A stretch of 64,000 nucleotides of DNA, from contig CAZQAE010000002.1 of the NCBI GenBank assembly GCA_964591275.1, positions 89,324 to 153,323 on the forward strand. The letters run 5' to 3'. Position 1 is the first letter of the stretch; every line of letters begins with the position of its first letter. Made by a program: the position numbers and the translations under genes. This document shows, in pieces, positions 8,882-17,694 of this stretch. The notes beneath the pieces were generated by a model that was given only the letters and a program-made list of their open reading frames with translations, ran no database searches and had not been told where the DNA came from. The stretch comes from G963674685 sp964591275. Its GTDB lineage: Bacteria; Lernaellota; Lernaellaia; JACKCT01.

Positions 8882-9316
8882 CTATTTGATTTTCAGGGTC
8901 TTGGGTTTCTGCGCGTCGTGTGGATGCTGAGCGTCAGCGTATATCTTAAGCTTCTTAATCAGTTTTTTGCCCAAATCGTTCTTTGGAAGCATTCCCTTGA
9001 CGGCGTGGCGAATAATTTCGTCGGGCTTGCGCTCCATGAGCTTGCGAGCGTTCTCCTGCTTGAGATGCCCGATGTGGCCCGAGTGACGATAATACATTTT
9101 ATCGTCGAGCTTATTTCCCGTCAGTTTCACCTTCGCCGCGTTGATGACGATCACGAAATCTCCGCAATCGGCGTGCGGCGTGAATTCAGGCTTGGTTTTG
9201 CCTCGAAGAACGTTCGCGATCCTCGTGGCGGCGCGGCCCAAAACCTGACCGTCCATGTCGATAAGATGCCAGTCCTGCTGCACTTCGCCGGGCTTGGCGC
9301 TGTATGTCTTAAGCAT
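8882..9316 (-). CDS. rplM: 50S ribosomal protein L13
   Basis: 144 residues, the standard length. It contains [19 protein letters not shown] at the N-terminus, [18 protein letters not shown] and the C-terminal signature [15 protein letters not shown], followed by [20 protein letters not shown]13 is an early-assembly protein that binds 23S rRNA domains. Start ATG at 9316 has AGGA nearby. First gene of the rplM-rpsI operon and preceded by a clear sigma-70-type promoter. Confidence 0.97.
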   Translation of the reverse strand: MLKTYSAKPGEVQQDWHLIDMDGQVLGRAATRIANVLRGKTKPEFTPHADCGDFVIVINAAKVKLTGNKLDDKMYYRHSGHIGHLKQENARKLMERKPDEIIRHAVKGMLPKNDLGKKLIKKLKIYADAQHPHDAQKPKTLKIK

Positions 9317-9379
9317 TTGTTTATCCTACGTCTTTAAAAAGACTTAAACCGTTGCACCCCCTGATACAACAGGGCGCTT

Positions 9380-9408
9380 GATATAGGGCATTTCAGACCC
9401 CGTGTCAA
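9380..9408 (-). promoter_or_regulatory. rplM: Sigma-70-type promoter for rplM-rpsI
   Basis: Minus strand TTGACA (9408-9403), a 17-base spacer, then TATATC (9385-9380), about 64 bases before the rplM start. Perfect -35 box and optimal spacing. Prediction from sequence only. Confidence 0.7.
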
Positions 9409-9636
9409 GGCATAATCCGTGTGTACGGCGATGTCGGGGATTTGTGAAAAGAATTGAGTAATCGCTAGAGTTTTCACGATTTTGCGCAGCCTGCCTTTGC
9501 GCGATTCGTTTACAGGAAATTATAAACAATCCGCTGGCAGTCTCACCTACGGGCACGCGAGCATTAACAACCGCGAATTTGGCGGCAAGGCAATGCAAGC
9601 TGCCGCGCAACCTTAATAGCCAAGGGAGCGGCAATA

Positions 9637-9665
9637 TTGACTTATGAAAGTGATCCGACGATAAA
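9637..9665 (+). promoter_or_regulatory. Candidate promoter for the AAA-ATPase/TOPRIM-like pair
   Basis: TTGACT, a 17-base spacer and GATAAA, ending 38 bases before the ATG at 9704. A strong ribosome-binding site GGAGGG lies at 9691-9696. The 387-bp divergent intergenic region (9317-9703) shows no other feature apart from the rplM promoter. Confidence 0.45.
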
Positions 9666-9703
9666 CTGGTCAATGCGATCTCGCCGATTTGGAGGGTTAG
9701 TTT

Positions 9704-11206
9704 ATGCTGACGCGTTTGAAAGTTAAGGGATTTAAAAATCTCGTTGACGTTGATGTTCGGCTGGGTCCTTTTACATGCATAGCCGGGCCCAACGGCGTAG
9801 GCAAATCCAACTTCTTCGATGCAATAATTTTCCTTAGCGAGTTGGCGGAAAAATCCTTGCTTGAGGCCATCACCGGCGTTCGCGGTGAAACTCGAGGGGC
9901 GGAAGCACTTCGCGTGTTCTCACGTTGGCATGATGGCAATGCCCAGGAAATGAGTTTCGATGCCGAAATGATTGTACCGTCGAAAGGGATAGATGATCTG
10001 GGCCAGGAGGCCGTGGCCAGCACTACCTTTTTACGATATTCCGTCACAATTCGCGCACGCCCGGAGAAAAATTCCCCAATTCCTTTGCTGGAAATCGCTC
10101 ACGAAGAATTGAATTATATAAAAAAGAATAGATTGCCTGTTACTCTGCCTTTTGCGAAGGGGAAGGGTCAGAAAAAGTGGCGGGATTCTGTCTTGGAGGG
10201 CAGGCGAACCACCCACTTCATTTCAACAAAAAAGGACCAAACCGGAACTTTCATCAAAGTGCACGAGGATAGCGGACACCAGGGCCGGGGGAAATTGATC
10301 AAAGCTGATGGATTGGGCCGCACCGTGCTTTCGACAATAAATACTGCGGAGAATCCTACCGCGCTCATCGCGCGACGAGAGATGCAATCCTGGAAGCTGC
10401 TTCAACTTGAACCGACGCAACTTCGCAAACCGGACGAAATGAAGGCGAAAGCTGTGCTTGGCTCGGACGGGCGAAGCTTGGCGGCAACGCTGAATCGATT
10501 GCTTGGAAATAAAACGAATAGCGCCGCAAATGCCACGCGCGCGCGCCTTGCCAATCGTCTGTTAGAACTCGTTGACGACGTGAGTGATGTTTGGGTGGAC
10601 CCGGACGACAAACGTGAAATCCTGACATTGATGGCCCGGTCGAGAGATGGGATCGACTTCCGTGCAAGAGAATTATCGGACGGCACTCTCCGATTTCTCG
10701 CTTTGGCCGTTCTGGAACAGGATCCGACCTGGGGCGGCCTGCTTTGCATAGAAGAACCGGAAAATGGGATTCATCCGACCCGCATATCCGCAATTCTCGA
10801 TGTGTTGCAGGCTTTAGCCGTCGATCTCGATGAACCGGTAGATACTGACAATCCATTGCGACAGGTAATCGTGAACACTCATAGCCCGGAGGTGGTCGGC
10901 CTTGTCCCTGAAGACAGCTTGCTCCTGGCCGATAGCGCACCCATAACACAGGGGCAAACTACATTTCGAACGCTACAGTTCCTGCCCCTTGCGAAAACGT
11001 GGCGTGTGGGAAAAACGAATGGCGCGCATACGATATCGAAAGGGGCTATTCTCAAGATTCTCAATGCATTAAAAATTGCGCTCCGCGAAGATGAAGAGAG
11101 ACATGAGGGCGCTCCTGGTCCCAGACGTCCAACCCGCGTCGCCGCGAGACCTGAAATGAAACAATTGCTTTTGTTCACTCAATCTACAAACGGAAGCAAC
11201 TCGTGA
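9704..11206 (+). CDS. AAA-family (OLD/SMC-like) ATPase, candidate defence effector partner
   Basis: 500 residues. Walker A GPNGVGKSN is at 28-36 and directly follows KGFKNLVDVDVRLGPFTCIA, the usual N-terminus of AAA_21/AAA_15 (OLD-like) ATPases. An ABC-type signature ELSDGTLRFLAL is near 322-333, Walker B LLCIEEPENGIHP near 345-357, and the H-loop VNTHSPEVV near 388-396. There is no TOPRIM nuclease domain at the C-terminus. Instead the next gene, with GTGA overlap, encodes a TOPRIM-like protein. Such ATPase + TOPRIM pairs occur in PARIS, AbiL/RloAB and Gabija-like systems, so a defence role is likely but not shown. The gene has its own promoter and ribosome-binding site. Confidence 0.8.
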   Translation: MLTRLKVKGFKNLVDVDVRLGPFTCIAGPNGVGKSNFFDAIIFLSELAEKSLLEAITGVRGETRGAEALRVFSRWHDGNAQEMSFDAEMIVPSKGIDDLGQEAVASTTFLRYSVTIRARPEKNSPIPLLEIAHEELNYIKKNRLPVTLPFAKGKGQKKWRDSVLEGRRTTHFISTKKDQTGTFIKVHEDSGHQGRGKLIKADGLGRTVLSTINTAENPTALIARREMQSWKLLQLEPTQLRKPDEMKAKAVLGSDGRSLAATLNRLLGNKTNSAANATRARLANRLLELVDDVSDVWVDPDDKREILTLMARSRDGIDFRARELSDGTLRFLALAVLEQDPTWGGLLCIEEPENGIHPTRISAILDVLQALAVDLDEPVDTDNPLRQVIVNTHSPEVVGLVPEDSLLLADSAPITQGQTTFRTLQFLPLAKTWRVGKTNGAHTISKGAILKILNALKIALREDEERHEGAPGPRRPTRVAARPEMKQLLLFTQSTNGSNS

Positions 11207-11817
11207 GTACAATCCGAGGGACACTGGTTACAGATGGAAGCAGCGACAAAGTACTTGAGCGCTTGCTCGAATGGCTATTGTCGCAATGTGGCTGTCCGAA
11301 TTCAAAAGTTACGTGGGCGGATTTGCGTGCTTTGCCTTGTCCTCCGTCCGAGCTTAAGGGGAAAATAGCGGATGCGCTGGATTTATATCCATGTGAAGTG
11401 CTTTTTGTTCACCGTGATGCCGAGAGCCAGACAATTCAGGATCGCGTACGAGAGATATCCGAAGCGCAGGAGTCCTCGGCAACGCCTTATGTGTGCGTAA
11501 TCCCCGTGAGGATGACTGAGGCATGGATGTTATTTGACGAACCGGCGATTCGGCGAGCAGCTAACAACCCGAATGGAAACGTGCCGCTGAATCTACCCTG
11601 CATGAATGATATTGAAGGCATTCCAGATCCCAAATGCATTCTCCATGATGCGTTAAATACTGCTAGCGGATTAAACCAAAGACGCCAAAGAAAATTTGAC
11701 GTTTCACGAGCCGTACATCACGTAATGGACCATATTTCGGATTTTTCGCCTCTGCGTGGGCTTGCGGCTTTTGCACAATTGGAAAACAACGTTCAGTCTT
11801 TCACGAATAACCTCTAA
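11203..11817 (+). CDS. TOPRIM-like protein paired with the upstream ATPase (DUF4276/RloB-like)
   Basis: 204 residues from a GTG whose GTGA overlaps the ATPase stop. The N-terminus GTLVTDGSSDKVLERLLEWLL fits the first TOPRIM motif (strand, acidic residue, Gly, Asp), and EVLFVHRDAES fits the second (DxD-like, here HRDAE). VIPVRMTEAWMLFDEPAIRRAA resembles the conserved block of DUF4276-type proteins that accompany AAA ATPases. The expected role is a metal-dependent nuclease or signalling partner controlled by the ATPase. The catalytic Glu of typical TOPRIMs is replaced by Thr-Asp-Gly in motif 1, so activity needs testing. Family call is moderate. Confidence 0.6.
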   Translation: MSTIRGTLVTDGSSDKVLERLLEWLLSQCGCPNSKVTWADLRALPCPPSELKGKIADALDLYPCEVLFVHRDAESQTIQDRVREISEAQESSATPYVCVIPVRMTEAWMLFDEPAIRRAANNPNGNVPLNLPCMNDIEGIPDPKCILHDALNTASGLNQRRQRKFDVSRAVHHVMDHISDFSPLRGLAAFAQLENNVQSFTNNL

Positions 11818-11931
11818 GACATTTGTCTAACCGCATTTATTGAGCGCAACCAAAAGCGCGTTGGGGTTGTCATATCCCATAACGACGGGCATTTTGCTTT
11901 TAGAACACGCAACAAATTCCGGAGATCCAAG

Positions 11932-12303
11932 ATGAAAAATAACGTAGCAGCTATCATCATCGTTGTGGCTCTTTTCCCCGCCCTGGCCATGGGAGCGGAC
12001 ATTGAGGATATCTACGACTGCAAAGGGGGAAATCCCGGAGGCGGCGGCGAGTACGCTGGAACCGTGTCCGTGGCGAAAAACGGCGCAACCTATAACGTAA
12101 ACTGGAATATCGGCGCGCAGGTTTATTTAGGCGTCGGCCTCCAAAGCGGCGACCTGCTGAGCGTCGGATACTCGAACACTTCCAAGAGTTGGTTTGGCAT
12201 CGTCGTTTATACAGTCAAAGGCGACAAGCTCGACGGTCGATGGTCCATGCACGGGGGCAACAAGACAGGAACTGAGACGCTTACGCGCAGGAAAACCAAG
12301 TGA
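11932..12303 (+). CDS. Small secreted protein of unknown function
   Basis: 123 residues. Signal peptide MKNNVAAIIIVVALFPALAMGAD with a likely cleavage after AMG/A. The mature domain is beta-rich (YDCKGGNPGGGGEYAGTVSV, then YNVNWNIGAQVYLGVG), resembling small secreted beta-barrel domains in which alternating strands end in a DGRW element. One Cys only. GGAG lies upstream of the ATG. The neighbours do not indicate a role. Confidence 0.6.
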   Translation: MKNNVAAIIIVVALFPALAMGADIEDIYDCKGGNPGGGGEYAGTVSVAKNGATYNVNWNIGAQVYLGVGLQSGDLLSVGYSNTSKSWFGIVVYTVKGDKLDGRWSMHGGNKTGTETLTRRKTK

Positions 12304-12396
12304 ATCGAGAAAAATTCTTCCACACAGTCCCAATGGTGATATTATCCTGATCGAATGAAGCTAAAAAAGTTGGGTTATCCATTTTAGGAAGAAACG

Positions 12397-12707
12397 ATGA
12401 AAGCATGGAAATTCCTTTTGTTCGCAAACTTGATTGGGGTGTTTTCGACATTTCCCCGGACATGACGGGATTCCTTGAAGACGACGCGCTCTCGGGAAGC
12501 GCGTGGGAAAGCCTTAACTACATGGGAGTCGCGGATTACGCGGGTCCATGCCCTCCGGCTGGCGAGACGCACGATTACGTGTTCACGATTTACGCTCTCG
12601 ATGGAGCCATGCCGACTTTTACCACGACGCCGGAACTGGCCAACATGATGGACCTGATCGCCGAGCGCGAAATTGAATCGACGAGCCTGACCGTGCAGTA
12701 TGGATAA
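12397..12707 (+). pseudogene. Broken PEBP (YbhB/YbcL, Raf-kinase-inhibitor-like) gene
   Basis: An ATG at 12397 with AGGAAG upstream starts a signal peptide (MKAWKFLLFANLIGVFSTF) that stops after 22 codons. In a different frame, from about 12462 to 12707, the sequence reads as the C-terminal half of a phosphatidylethanolamine-binding-protein-like protein: YAGPCPPAGETHDYVFTIYALD matches the GPCPP...H.YVFTLYALD motif. The N-terminal half of the family (DPDAP...HWV region) is missing. The simplest reading is a secreted PEBP gene that suffered an internal deletion with frameshift. The 247 bases after it hold only the guaA terminator. Confidence 0.65.
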
Positions 12708-12896
12708 TAATTTACGGTTCGGCAGTTCGCGCACGCCGAAGCGTACACAAAAAAGGGGAAAGCGTGGATGACGATGTCATCGAGACGCGACTATTGGATC
12801 ACTACGGACTGTCAATCGATATAGGGTCTTGATCCGAATCGCTCTATGAGACGACGCGGCATTTATTGAATTCGAAATTCTGAGCCCGGCATTCGG

Positions 12897-12936
12897 CAAA
12901 AGCCCTCCCCCGCAAAATGCTTATACGGGAAAGGGC
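12897..12936 (-). terminator. Terminator after guaA
   Basis: On the minus strand, GCCCTTTCCCGTA pairs with TGCGGGGGAGGGC (about 10 of 13 pairs) across a short loop, then TTTT. Located 20-60 bases beyond the guaA stop. Confidence 0.6.
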
Positions 12937-12954
12937 AATATTCATCAGAGATGA

Positions 12955-13893
12955 TCAAATAAATTCAACCGTTGCGGGGGGCTTGGACGTGATGTCATAG
13001 AGCACACGCACGCAGCCGGGCACCTCTTCGGTCAGGCGCTTGGCCAGGCGGTTGAGTTTTGCCCAGGGAAGCTGCGTGGGCTTGGCTTTACGCGCGTCTT
13101 TGCTCTCAATGCAACGCACGACGAGGATGTTGCCAAAGTCACGCTGATTGTTGCGCATGCCCGTCGCCTTATCTTCCATGAGTACGGCGAAATACTGGAA
13201 GGCGCCTGTGCTCGCCAGTTCCTCTTCGACAATCGTTGTGGCTTTGCGCACCGTCGCCACGCGCTCAGGCGTGACTTCGCCGATAACGCGGGTCGCCAGC
13301 GCCGGGCCGGGGAAGGGGATACGGTTCGATATTTCCTTCGGCATTTTCAATGCGCGGGCCAGGTTGCGCACACCATCTTTGCGAAGATCGATGAGCGGTT
13401 CGATGACGCTGTAGCCATATTCCTTGACCGGATCAATGCCGAGTTGTTCCAGCACGTTGTGCTGGCGCTTGATGCCCGCCAGGGTTTCGTCTACGTCGGT
13501 GAGGATCGTACCCTGCAAGAGCGCTTTAATCTTTTTCTTCTGGACGAACTTGGCAAAGACATCGGCGTAGAAAGTATCTGTAATGGCCTGACGTTTGATC
13601 TCCGGATCGGTTTTGCCCGCCAGCGCGCCGAAGAATTCTTTCTTCGCATTGAGTACCTGCACGTGGATTCCCATTTTTTTGAAAATATCTTTCACGTATT
13701 TGGCTTCACCTTGGCGCATGAGGCCGTTTTCCACGAAAAGGACGGTCAGTTTATTGCCCAGCGCCATGTGCCCCAGAACCGCCGCCACCGCCGAATCAAC
13801 GCCCCCGGACAGCGCTACAAGAGCCTTGTCGTTTCCGATATGTTCTTTAATCGCCGCGATTTTCTTCTCGATGACTTTTCCCCAATTAGCCAT
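12955..13893 (-). CDS. guaA: GMP synthase, ATP-pyrophosphatase subunit (no glutaminase domain)
   Basis: 312 residues from the ATG at 13893, which has AAGGGG at the right distance. A longer in-frame version starting at 13935 lacks such a site. The protein begins directly with the ATP-PPase domain: SGGVDS at 29-34, then the family blocks GQLTVLF-like LTVLFVENGLMR, QGTILTDVDE, FPGPALATRVIGEVT, and the dimerisation domain ending DITSKPPATVEFI. The ~190-residue class-I glutamine amidotransferase domain found at the N-terminus of most bacterial GuaA is absent. This split layout is common in archaea. A separate GATase subunit, if present, is outside the window. It should convert XMP to GMP with ammonia. 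Confidence 0.9.
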   Translation of the reverse strand: MANWGKVIEKKIAAIKEHIGNDKALVALSGGVDSAVAAVLGHMALGNKLTVLFVENGLMRQGEAKYVKDIFKKMGIHVQVLNAKKEFFGALAGKTDPEIKRQAITDTFYADVFAKFVQKKKIKALLQGTILTDVDETLAGIKRQHNVLEQLGIDPVKEYGYSVIEPLIDLRKDGVRNLARALKMPKEISNRIPFPGPALATRVIGEVTPERVATVRKATTIVEEELASTGAFQYFAVLMEDKATGMRNNQRDFGNILVVRCIESKDARKAKPTQLPWAKLNRLAKRLTEEVPGCVRVLYDITSKPPATVEFI

Positions 13894-14518
13894 GATGATC
13901 CCCTTTTCGTGGATTGAGTTGTGAGCAATAAGCATCTGCGAATGTTAGCGTACTGTATTTTTTTGATAAAGAAAAATGGAAGAAAAATCGCGCGCTTGAC
14001 ACGGCCTTTTGGATGGCCAGCGGTGTTTGAATCGAACGCACGCGTAACCGGCTCTTCCTACCTCTATCATCAGGCTGTAATTTCCGACAATCTTGTTATT
14101 GGCTTCCAATGGGCCGGTCTTGTTCGCAAATCAAGCTCATGTAAAGCGAAAATCGCCCAAGGTTGTCGCCATCCCGAGAGGCGGCGGCCCGCACCATCGT
14201 GACGAGTGACGCGACGCGGCGTAGGGTCAGACGCCCAACGCAATCAGCGGAGATTGTTCGTCGAAGCGGTGGTGGCCGCCGGCAGCCGTTTTTATGTTTG
14301 CGATTGCGACATGAGTGGTTATTCCGGTCATTGCGACCGATCATTGTCGGCTCGTTTCAACGCTCAAGGAAGGCAAGCACCGGAAGTTCGATTTCATTTT
14401 ACAAAAAATTGCGTTTCTCGTATTTGTGCAAAAGGCTCTGGCGGGTATACATTAGTTTACGATTTGCCGAGGCCATGGACTGCCAGCGCTGCGGAGCAAC
14501 AAAAATAAAGAGGCAATA
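13894..14518 (+). other. Intergenic region without recognisable gene
   Basis: About 620 bases between the divergent guaA and the first glycan-locus gene. I see no coding sequence with family similarity, no tRNA and no clear terminator. A TTGACA occurs near 13996 without a convincing -10 box. The leader should contain the promoter of the radical SAM gene, whose GAGG ribosome-binding site is at about 14509. Confidence 0.4.
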
Positions 14519-16216
14519 ATGCGCATTTTATTGATCAACCCGACTATTCGCGAAAACAAGGTCCCCTACGTATTTCCCATCGGAATCGGCATCATTGCGG
14601 AGATATTGCGAAACGAAGGGCACGAGGTTCTGGTGTACGACCAAAACGGCCTTCGCACATCCAATGACGAACTCTGCCGCGCCGTCGCCGACTACAAGCC
14701 GGTTGACGTTGTGGCCCTGGGCGGACTCATCACGATTTACGGCCATTTGAAAACACTCGTTCCGGCTTTGCGTAATGTTTTTCCGGATACGCCTTTCATT
14801 CTGGGAGGCGGCGTCACCATCGAACCGGACGTCGTTTTCGACAACATGCCCATCGACATCTGCGTACACGGCGAAGGCGAAAATACCATGCGCGAACTGG
14901 TTGCGGCCTTGGAATCGGGCGAAGATTTCAGGAAAGTGCAAGGCATCAGCTTTCGTGAAAACGAAAAGCTTGTCTACACCGAGCCAAGACCGCTTGAACA
15001 GAACCTGGATGCCTTCCCCATGCCCGCATATGATTTATTCCCGACGCAAAACTACTTTCGGAACAATTTCATCAACGAAGCCCTCGGACGAAACCTCGAA
15101 ACGCACTCCATGGCGTCGCTACACTGGAGCCGGGGATGCCCGAACAAATGCACCTTCTGCTGGCGCATGGCAGGCAAAACCGTACGCTTCCGTTCACCGG
15201 CGCGGGTTGTCGAAGAGTTGAAATATCTGCGTGAACATTATGATGTCGACAGCTATGTATTTGTCGACGAATGCATCAACGCCAGTCGCAAAATGGTCAC
15301 GAAATTCACCGAGGCGCTGATCGAAAACGACCTCGCGGCGCCCTGGTACAGCCACGCCCGCGTTAAACCCTTCGACGACGAAATCGCCGAATGCCTGGTC
15401 CGTAGCGGATGCGCCGGATTGAACTTCGGCGTCGAAAGCGCCAGCCCGAAAATGCTCGAAATAATGAATAAAAATGCCACGCCCGAACAGGCCACCCTTG
15501 CACTGGACATCGCCAAAGCTCATGGCATCCGCGCCAATTGCACCTTCATCATCGGTATGCCCGGCGAAACATGGGACACCGTGCGCGAAACCGTTGACTG
15601 GGTGAAGGCAACCGGTATCAAGCGCCTGTCCCTCTTTTACGCGACGCCCTACCCCGGATGCGATATCTACAAAACGCCGATGGTGCAAAATCGGATCATG
15701 GAAAAATACGGCGACAAGGACAGATTCTTCTCCATTCTGGGCGACGTCACTGATTTTGTCGTGAACATGACGGATTATTCTGACGAAGAATTCCTGCAGA
15801 TGAAACAGCAGGCCACGCGCGATGCCTTACCTCACCGTGGCTATATTGCGCCGGATCTGACCTTTCGCCCCGTAGAGTTACTGGAGCCGTTTTTCAAAAC
15901 CGCCGAAACTAAGGGCTGGAATCGCATCATTATTTACGGCGGCGGCATGCACACCGTGCGCATCCTCAATGCGGGAGATTTTTCCGGTTATGATATTTTG
16001 GGCATCATTGATGACAACGATGAAAAATGGGGGCAACCACTGGAAGGCATCGAGGTAATCAGCCCGGATCACGCCCTGAATTTGAAGCCGGACGCCGTTT
16101 TGATCAGCAGCGATCGATTTGAAAACATCCTCTACGACAAATGCGGCGCATTTCTCAAAGGCGGAATCGCCGTCGTTCGTCCGTACAAAATGCACAAGAA
16201 TCACTCAAAGAGCTGA
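14519..16216 (+). CDS. B12-binding-domain radical SAM protein with C-terminal Rossmann-like domain
   Basis: 565 residues. Residues 1-140 form a B12-binding-like Rossmann domain (MRILLINPT..., then VDVVALGGLITIYGH). The radical SAM core follows, with RGCPNKCTFCW (CxxxCxxC, about residues 205-215) binding the 4Fe-4S cluster, and SPKMLEIMNKN in the GxExxS region. Residues about 463-560 are an added domain: RIIIYGGGMHTVRILNAG, ILGIIDDND, DAVLISSDRF. The same domain closes two glycosyltransferase-like proteins at 17695 and 31033. It is the first gene of the glycan locus and converges with, and overlaps by 12 bp, the sialyltransferase-like gene. Possible roles are methylation or rearrangement of a sugar or lipid carrier; the substrate is not deducible. 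Confidence 0.8.
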   Translation: MRILLINPTIRENKVPYVFPIGIGIIAEILRNEGHEVLVYDQNGLRTSNDELCRAVADYKPVDVVALGGLITIYGHLKTLVPALRNVFPDTPFILGGGVTIEPDVVFDNMPIDICVHGEGENTMRELVAALESGEDFRKVQGISFRENEKLVYTEPRPLEQNLDAFPMPAYDLFPTQNYFRNNFINEALGRNLETHSMASLHWSRGCPNKCTFCWRMAGKTVRFRSPARVVEELKYLREHYDVDSYVFVDECINASRKMVTKFTEALIENDLAAPWYSHARVKPFDDEIAECLVRSGCAGLNFGVESASPKMLEIMNKNATPEQATLALDIAKAHGIRANCTFIIGMPGETWDTVRETVDWVKATGIKRLSLFYATPYPGCDIYKTPMVQNRIMEKYGDKDRFFSILGDVTDFVVNMTDYSDEEFLQMKQQATRDALPHRGYIAPDLTFRPVELLEPFFKTAETKGWNRIIIYGGGMHTVRILNAGDFSGYDILGIIDDNDEKWGQPLEGIEVISPDHALNLKPDAVLISSDRFENILYDKCGAFLKGGIAVVRPYKMHKNHSKS

Positions 16217-17407
16217 GGCCAGATCGATCGGCTCAATGCCGCGCGCCTTTGCACATCTATCGATCTCGCGATTAAGCGCCTCGGGCAACGCGCCGCCCTT
16301 GTACATGCAGATTTCCATTCCTTCGGTCGGCGCCGTCAACAAGGCGCTCGAACAAAGACCGACCAGGCGCTTGATCGGCAACCGCCGGAAAAATACTTCC
16401 GCCGGCAAGGTGCTTATCGGATCAAATCCCATGAAGCGAACGCGGTTTCGGTGTTGTTCGAGAATCATCAGGTTCAAAAGATCCAGCTTGCCCTGGTGAT
16501 CGCGAGGATGCGGCTTGACCAGCACCGTCTTATCGGACGAAGCCAGCTCGCGATTGATGATCGACGCCCAGCCGATCATCTCGGTTGGATAATCTATGTG
16601 TCCGCCCCAGTTGGCGAATGGCTGCAATAGCAGACACGAGAATTCTTCATCTTTTCCATCCGGCGCCAAACGCTTAACAAGCTTCTCAAAATCCGGGTGC
16701 GCCGTCACCTTGTCGAGCGTTTTGTTCCAGTGTCGGTCCTCCAGCGTTTTCGGCACGCCGAAAGGCTCCATAGCCTCACGCAACCAACCCAAGGACCAGA
16801 TTGGCTGATCCTTCGAACGATCAAACGGATTGTCAAATCCCGCCCAACGAAAAGGCCTGGGCAAGTGAACAATGGGCTTGAAACCGACCAACAACCCTTC
16901 GCAAAGGAAATAGACTTTCGCATTGGGAAACAGATTGATCAAAAGGGCATCAATGGGCAGTGGATGAAAAGGGTAGATTAAAATGTCGACGTCTTCAGGA
17001 TCCAAAGGCGCAAGCAGTTCGCGACCCATGTCGCGCCAGCGACTGCGCAGCCTCGGAAAGCGCCACAGCCAATTGGCCCGAACACCGTCGAACAGCCCTT
17101 CCGCGTATTGCTCGAGATCTTTGCGCAGGCCCAAATCGCCCGCGTGATTGAAGCCAAGCACCTCGCACAGCCATCGTTCAGACTCGATCAGTTGATCGGT
17201 CACCATATAATGAAGCACGTTGACGTTCTTTGGTTCGATGCCCATCTGGCGCAAAAGCGCCGCAGCTTGCAAAACGACAAAGGTTCCGATGGTAACAACG
17301 CAAACGTTCAGAAAATTCTCGCCTTCGTTGGCCCCTGGTTCACCGTTGAATTCTGATTCATCCGGTTTAACCGTCTCTGTGGCAAAAAATGGTGTTTCTC
17401 TATCCAA
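16205..17407 (-). CDS. Polysialyl/sialyltransferase-like glycosyltransferase (copy 1)
   Basis: 400 residues from a TTG start (17407). Shared sequence with its paralogue at 32735 begins at NEGENFLNVCVV, so the first ~27 residues may be leader or misassigned. Bacterial sialyltransferase motifs (GT38/GT52 style) are visible: CEGLLVG in the middle (acidic-Glu-Gly motif), VLVKPHPRDHQG (HP motif) and LCSSALLTA (Ser-Ser motif). It should transfer a CMP-activated nonulosonic acid to the surface glycan, and NeuB- and NeuA-like enzymes are encoded at 37.7-39.8 kb. It faces the radical SAM gene and overlaps its 3' end by 12 bp. The paralogue is about 80-85% identical by eye. Confidence 0.7.
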   Translation of the reverse strand: MDRETPFFATETVKPDESEFNGEPGANEGENFLNVCVVTIGTFVVLQAAALLRQMGIEPKNVNVLHYMVTDQLIESERWLCEVLGFNHAGDLGLRKDLEQYAEGLFDGVRANWLWRFPRLRSRWRDMGRELLAPLDPEDVDILIYPFHPLPIDALLINLFPNAKVYFLCEGLLVGFKPIVHLPRPFRWAGFDNPFDRSKDQPIWSLGWLREAMEPFGVPKTLEDRHWNKTLDKVTAHPDFEKLVKRLAPDGKDEEFSCLLLQPFANWGGHIDYPTEMIGWASIINRELASSDKTVLVKPHPRDHQGKLDLLNLMILEQHRNRVRFMGFDPISTLPAEVFFRRLPIKRLVGLCSSALLTAPTEGMEICMYKGGALPEALNREIDRCAKARGIEPIDLASAL

Positions 17408-17430
17408 CCGTTGCCAGCGTAGGCCATCAG

Positions 17431-17475
17431 GCCCAACGGGGCAATTTATCGCGCCATACCATTACCCAAACAACC
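17431..17475. repeat. Short dispersed repeat, second copy near 39894-39938
   Basis: The stretch gcccaacgggxcaa...tcgcgccata...caacca occurs upstream of sialyltransferase-like copy 1 and again just before the broken neuA, in the same orientation and with about 80% identity by eye. It marks homologous flanks left by recombination. The rest of the 17408-17694 gap holds no gene that I can recognise. Confidence 0.5.
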
Positions 17476-17694
17476 ATGCAAAAAGACCTCCCCGGCAAGC
17501 GAAAACACTGGGCGAGAGAAGCACGCAATACCAGCTTGATCCCGACGCTTTGAAAAAGGTACAGTCGGCTATTGTCGGGTTCATCGGAAATTCGGCGTTG
17601 ATCTTAAAGAAGAGGCCGTTCGTAAAGGCAGTTTAAGGCCGGAGAACTTTTGACTATCGAGATTTAACGCGATGGATCCCGAATCAGAGACGAT

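Noticed and set aside
13994..14090. Possible tRNA because of gtttgaatcgaacgc (T-loop-like on the minus strand)
   Set aside because: The adjacent bases do not form a T-stem or an acceptor stem, and no anticodon arm is found.
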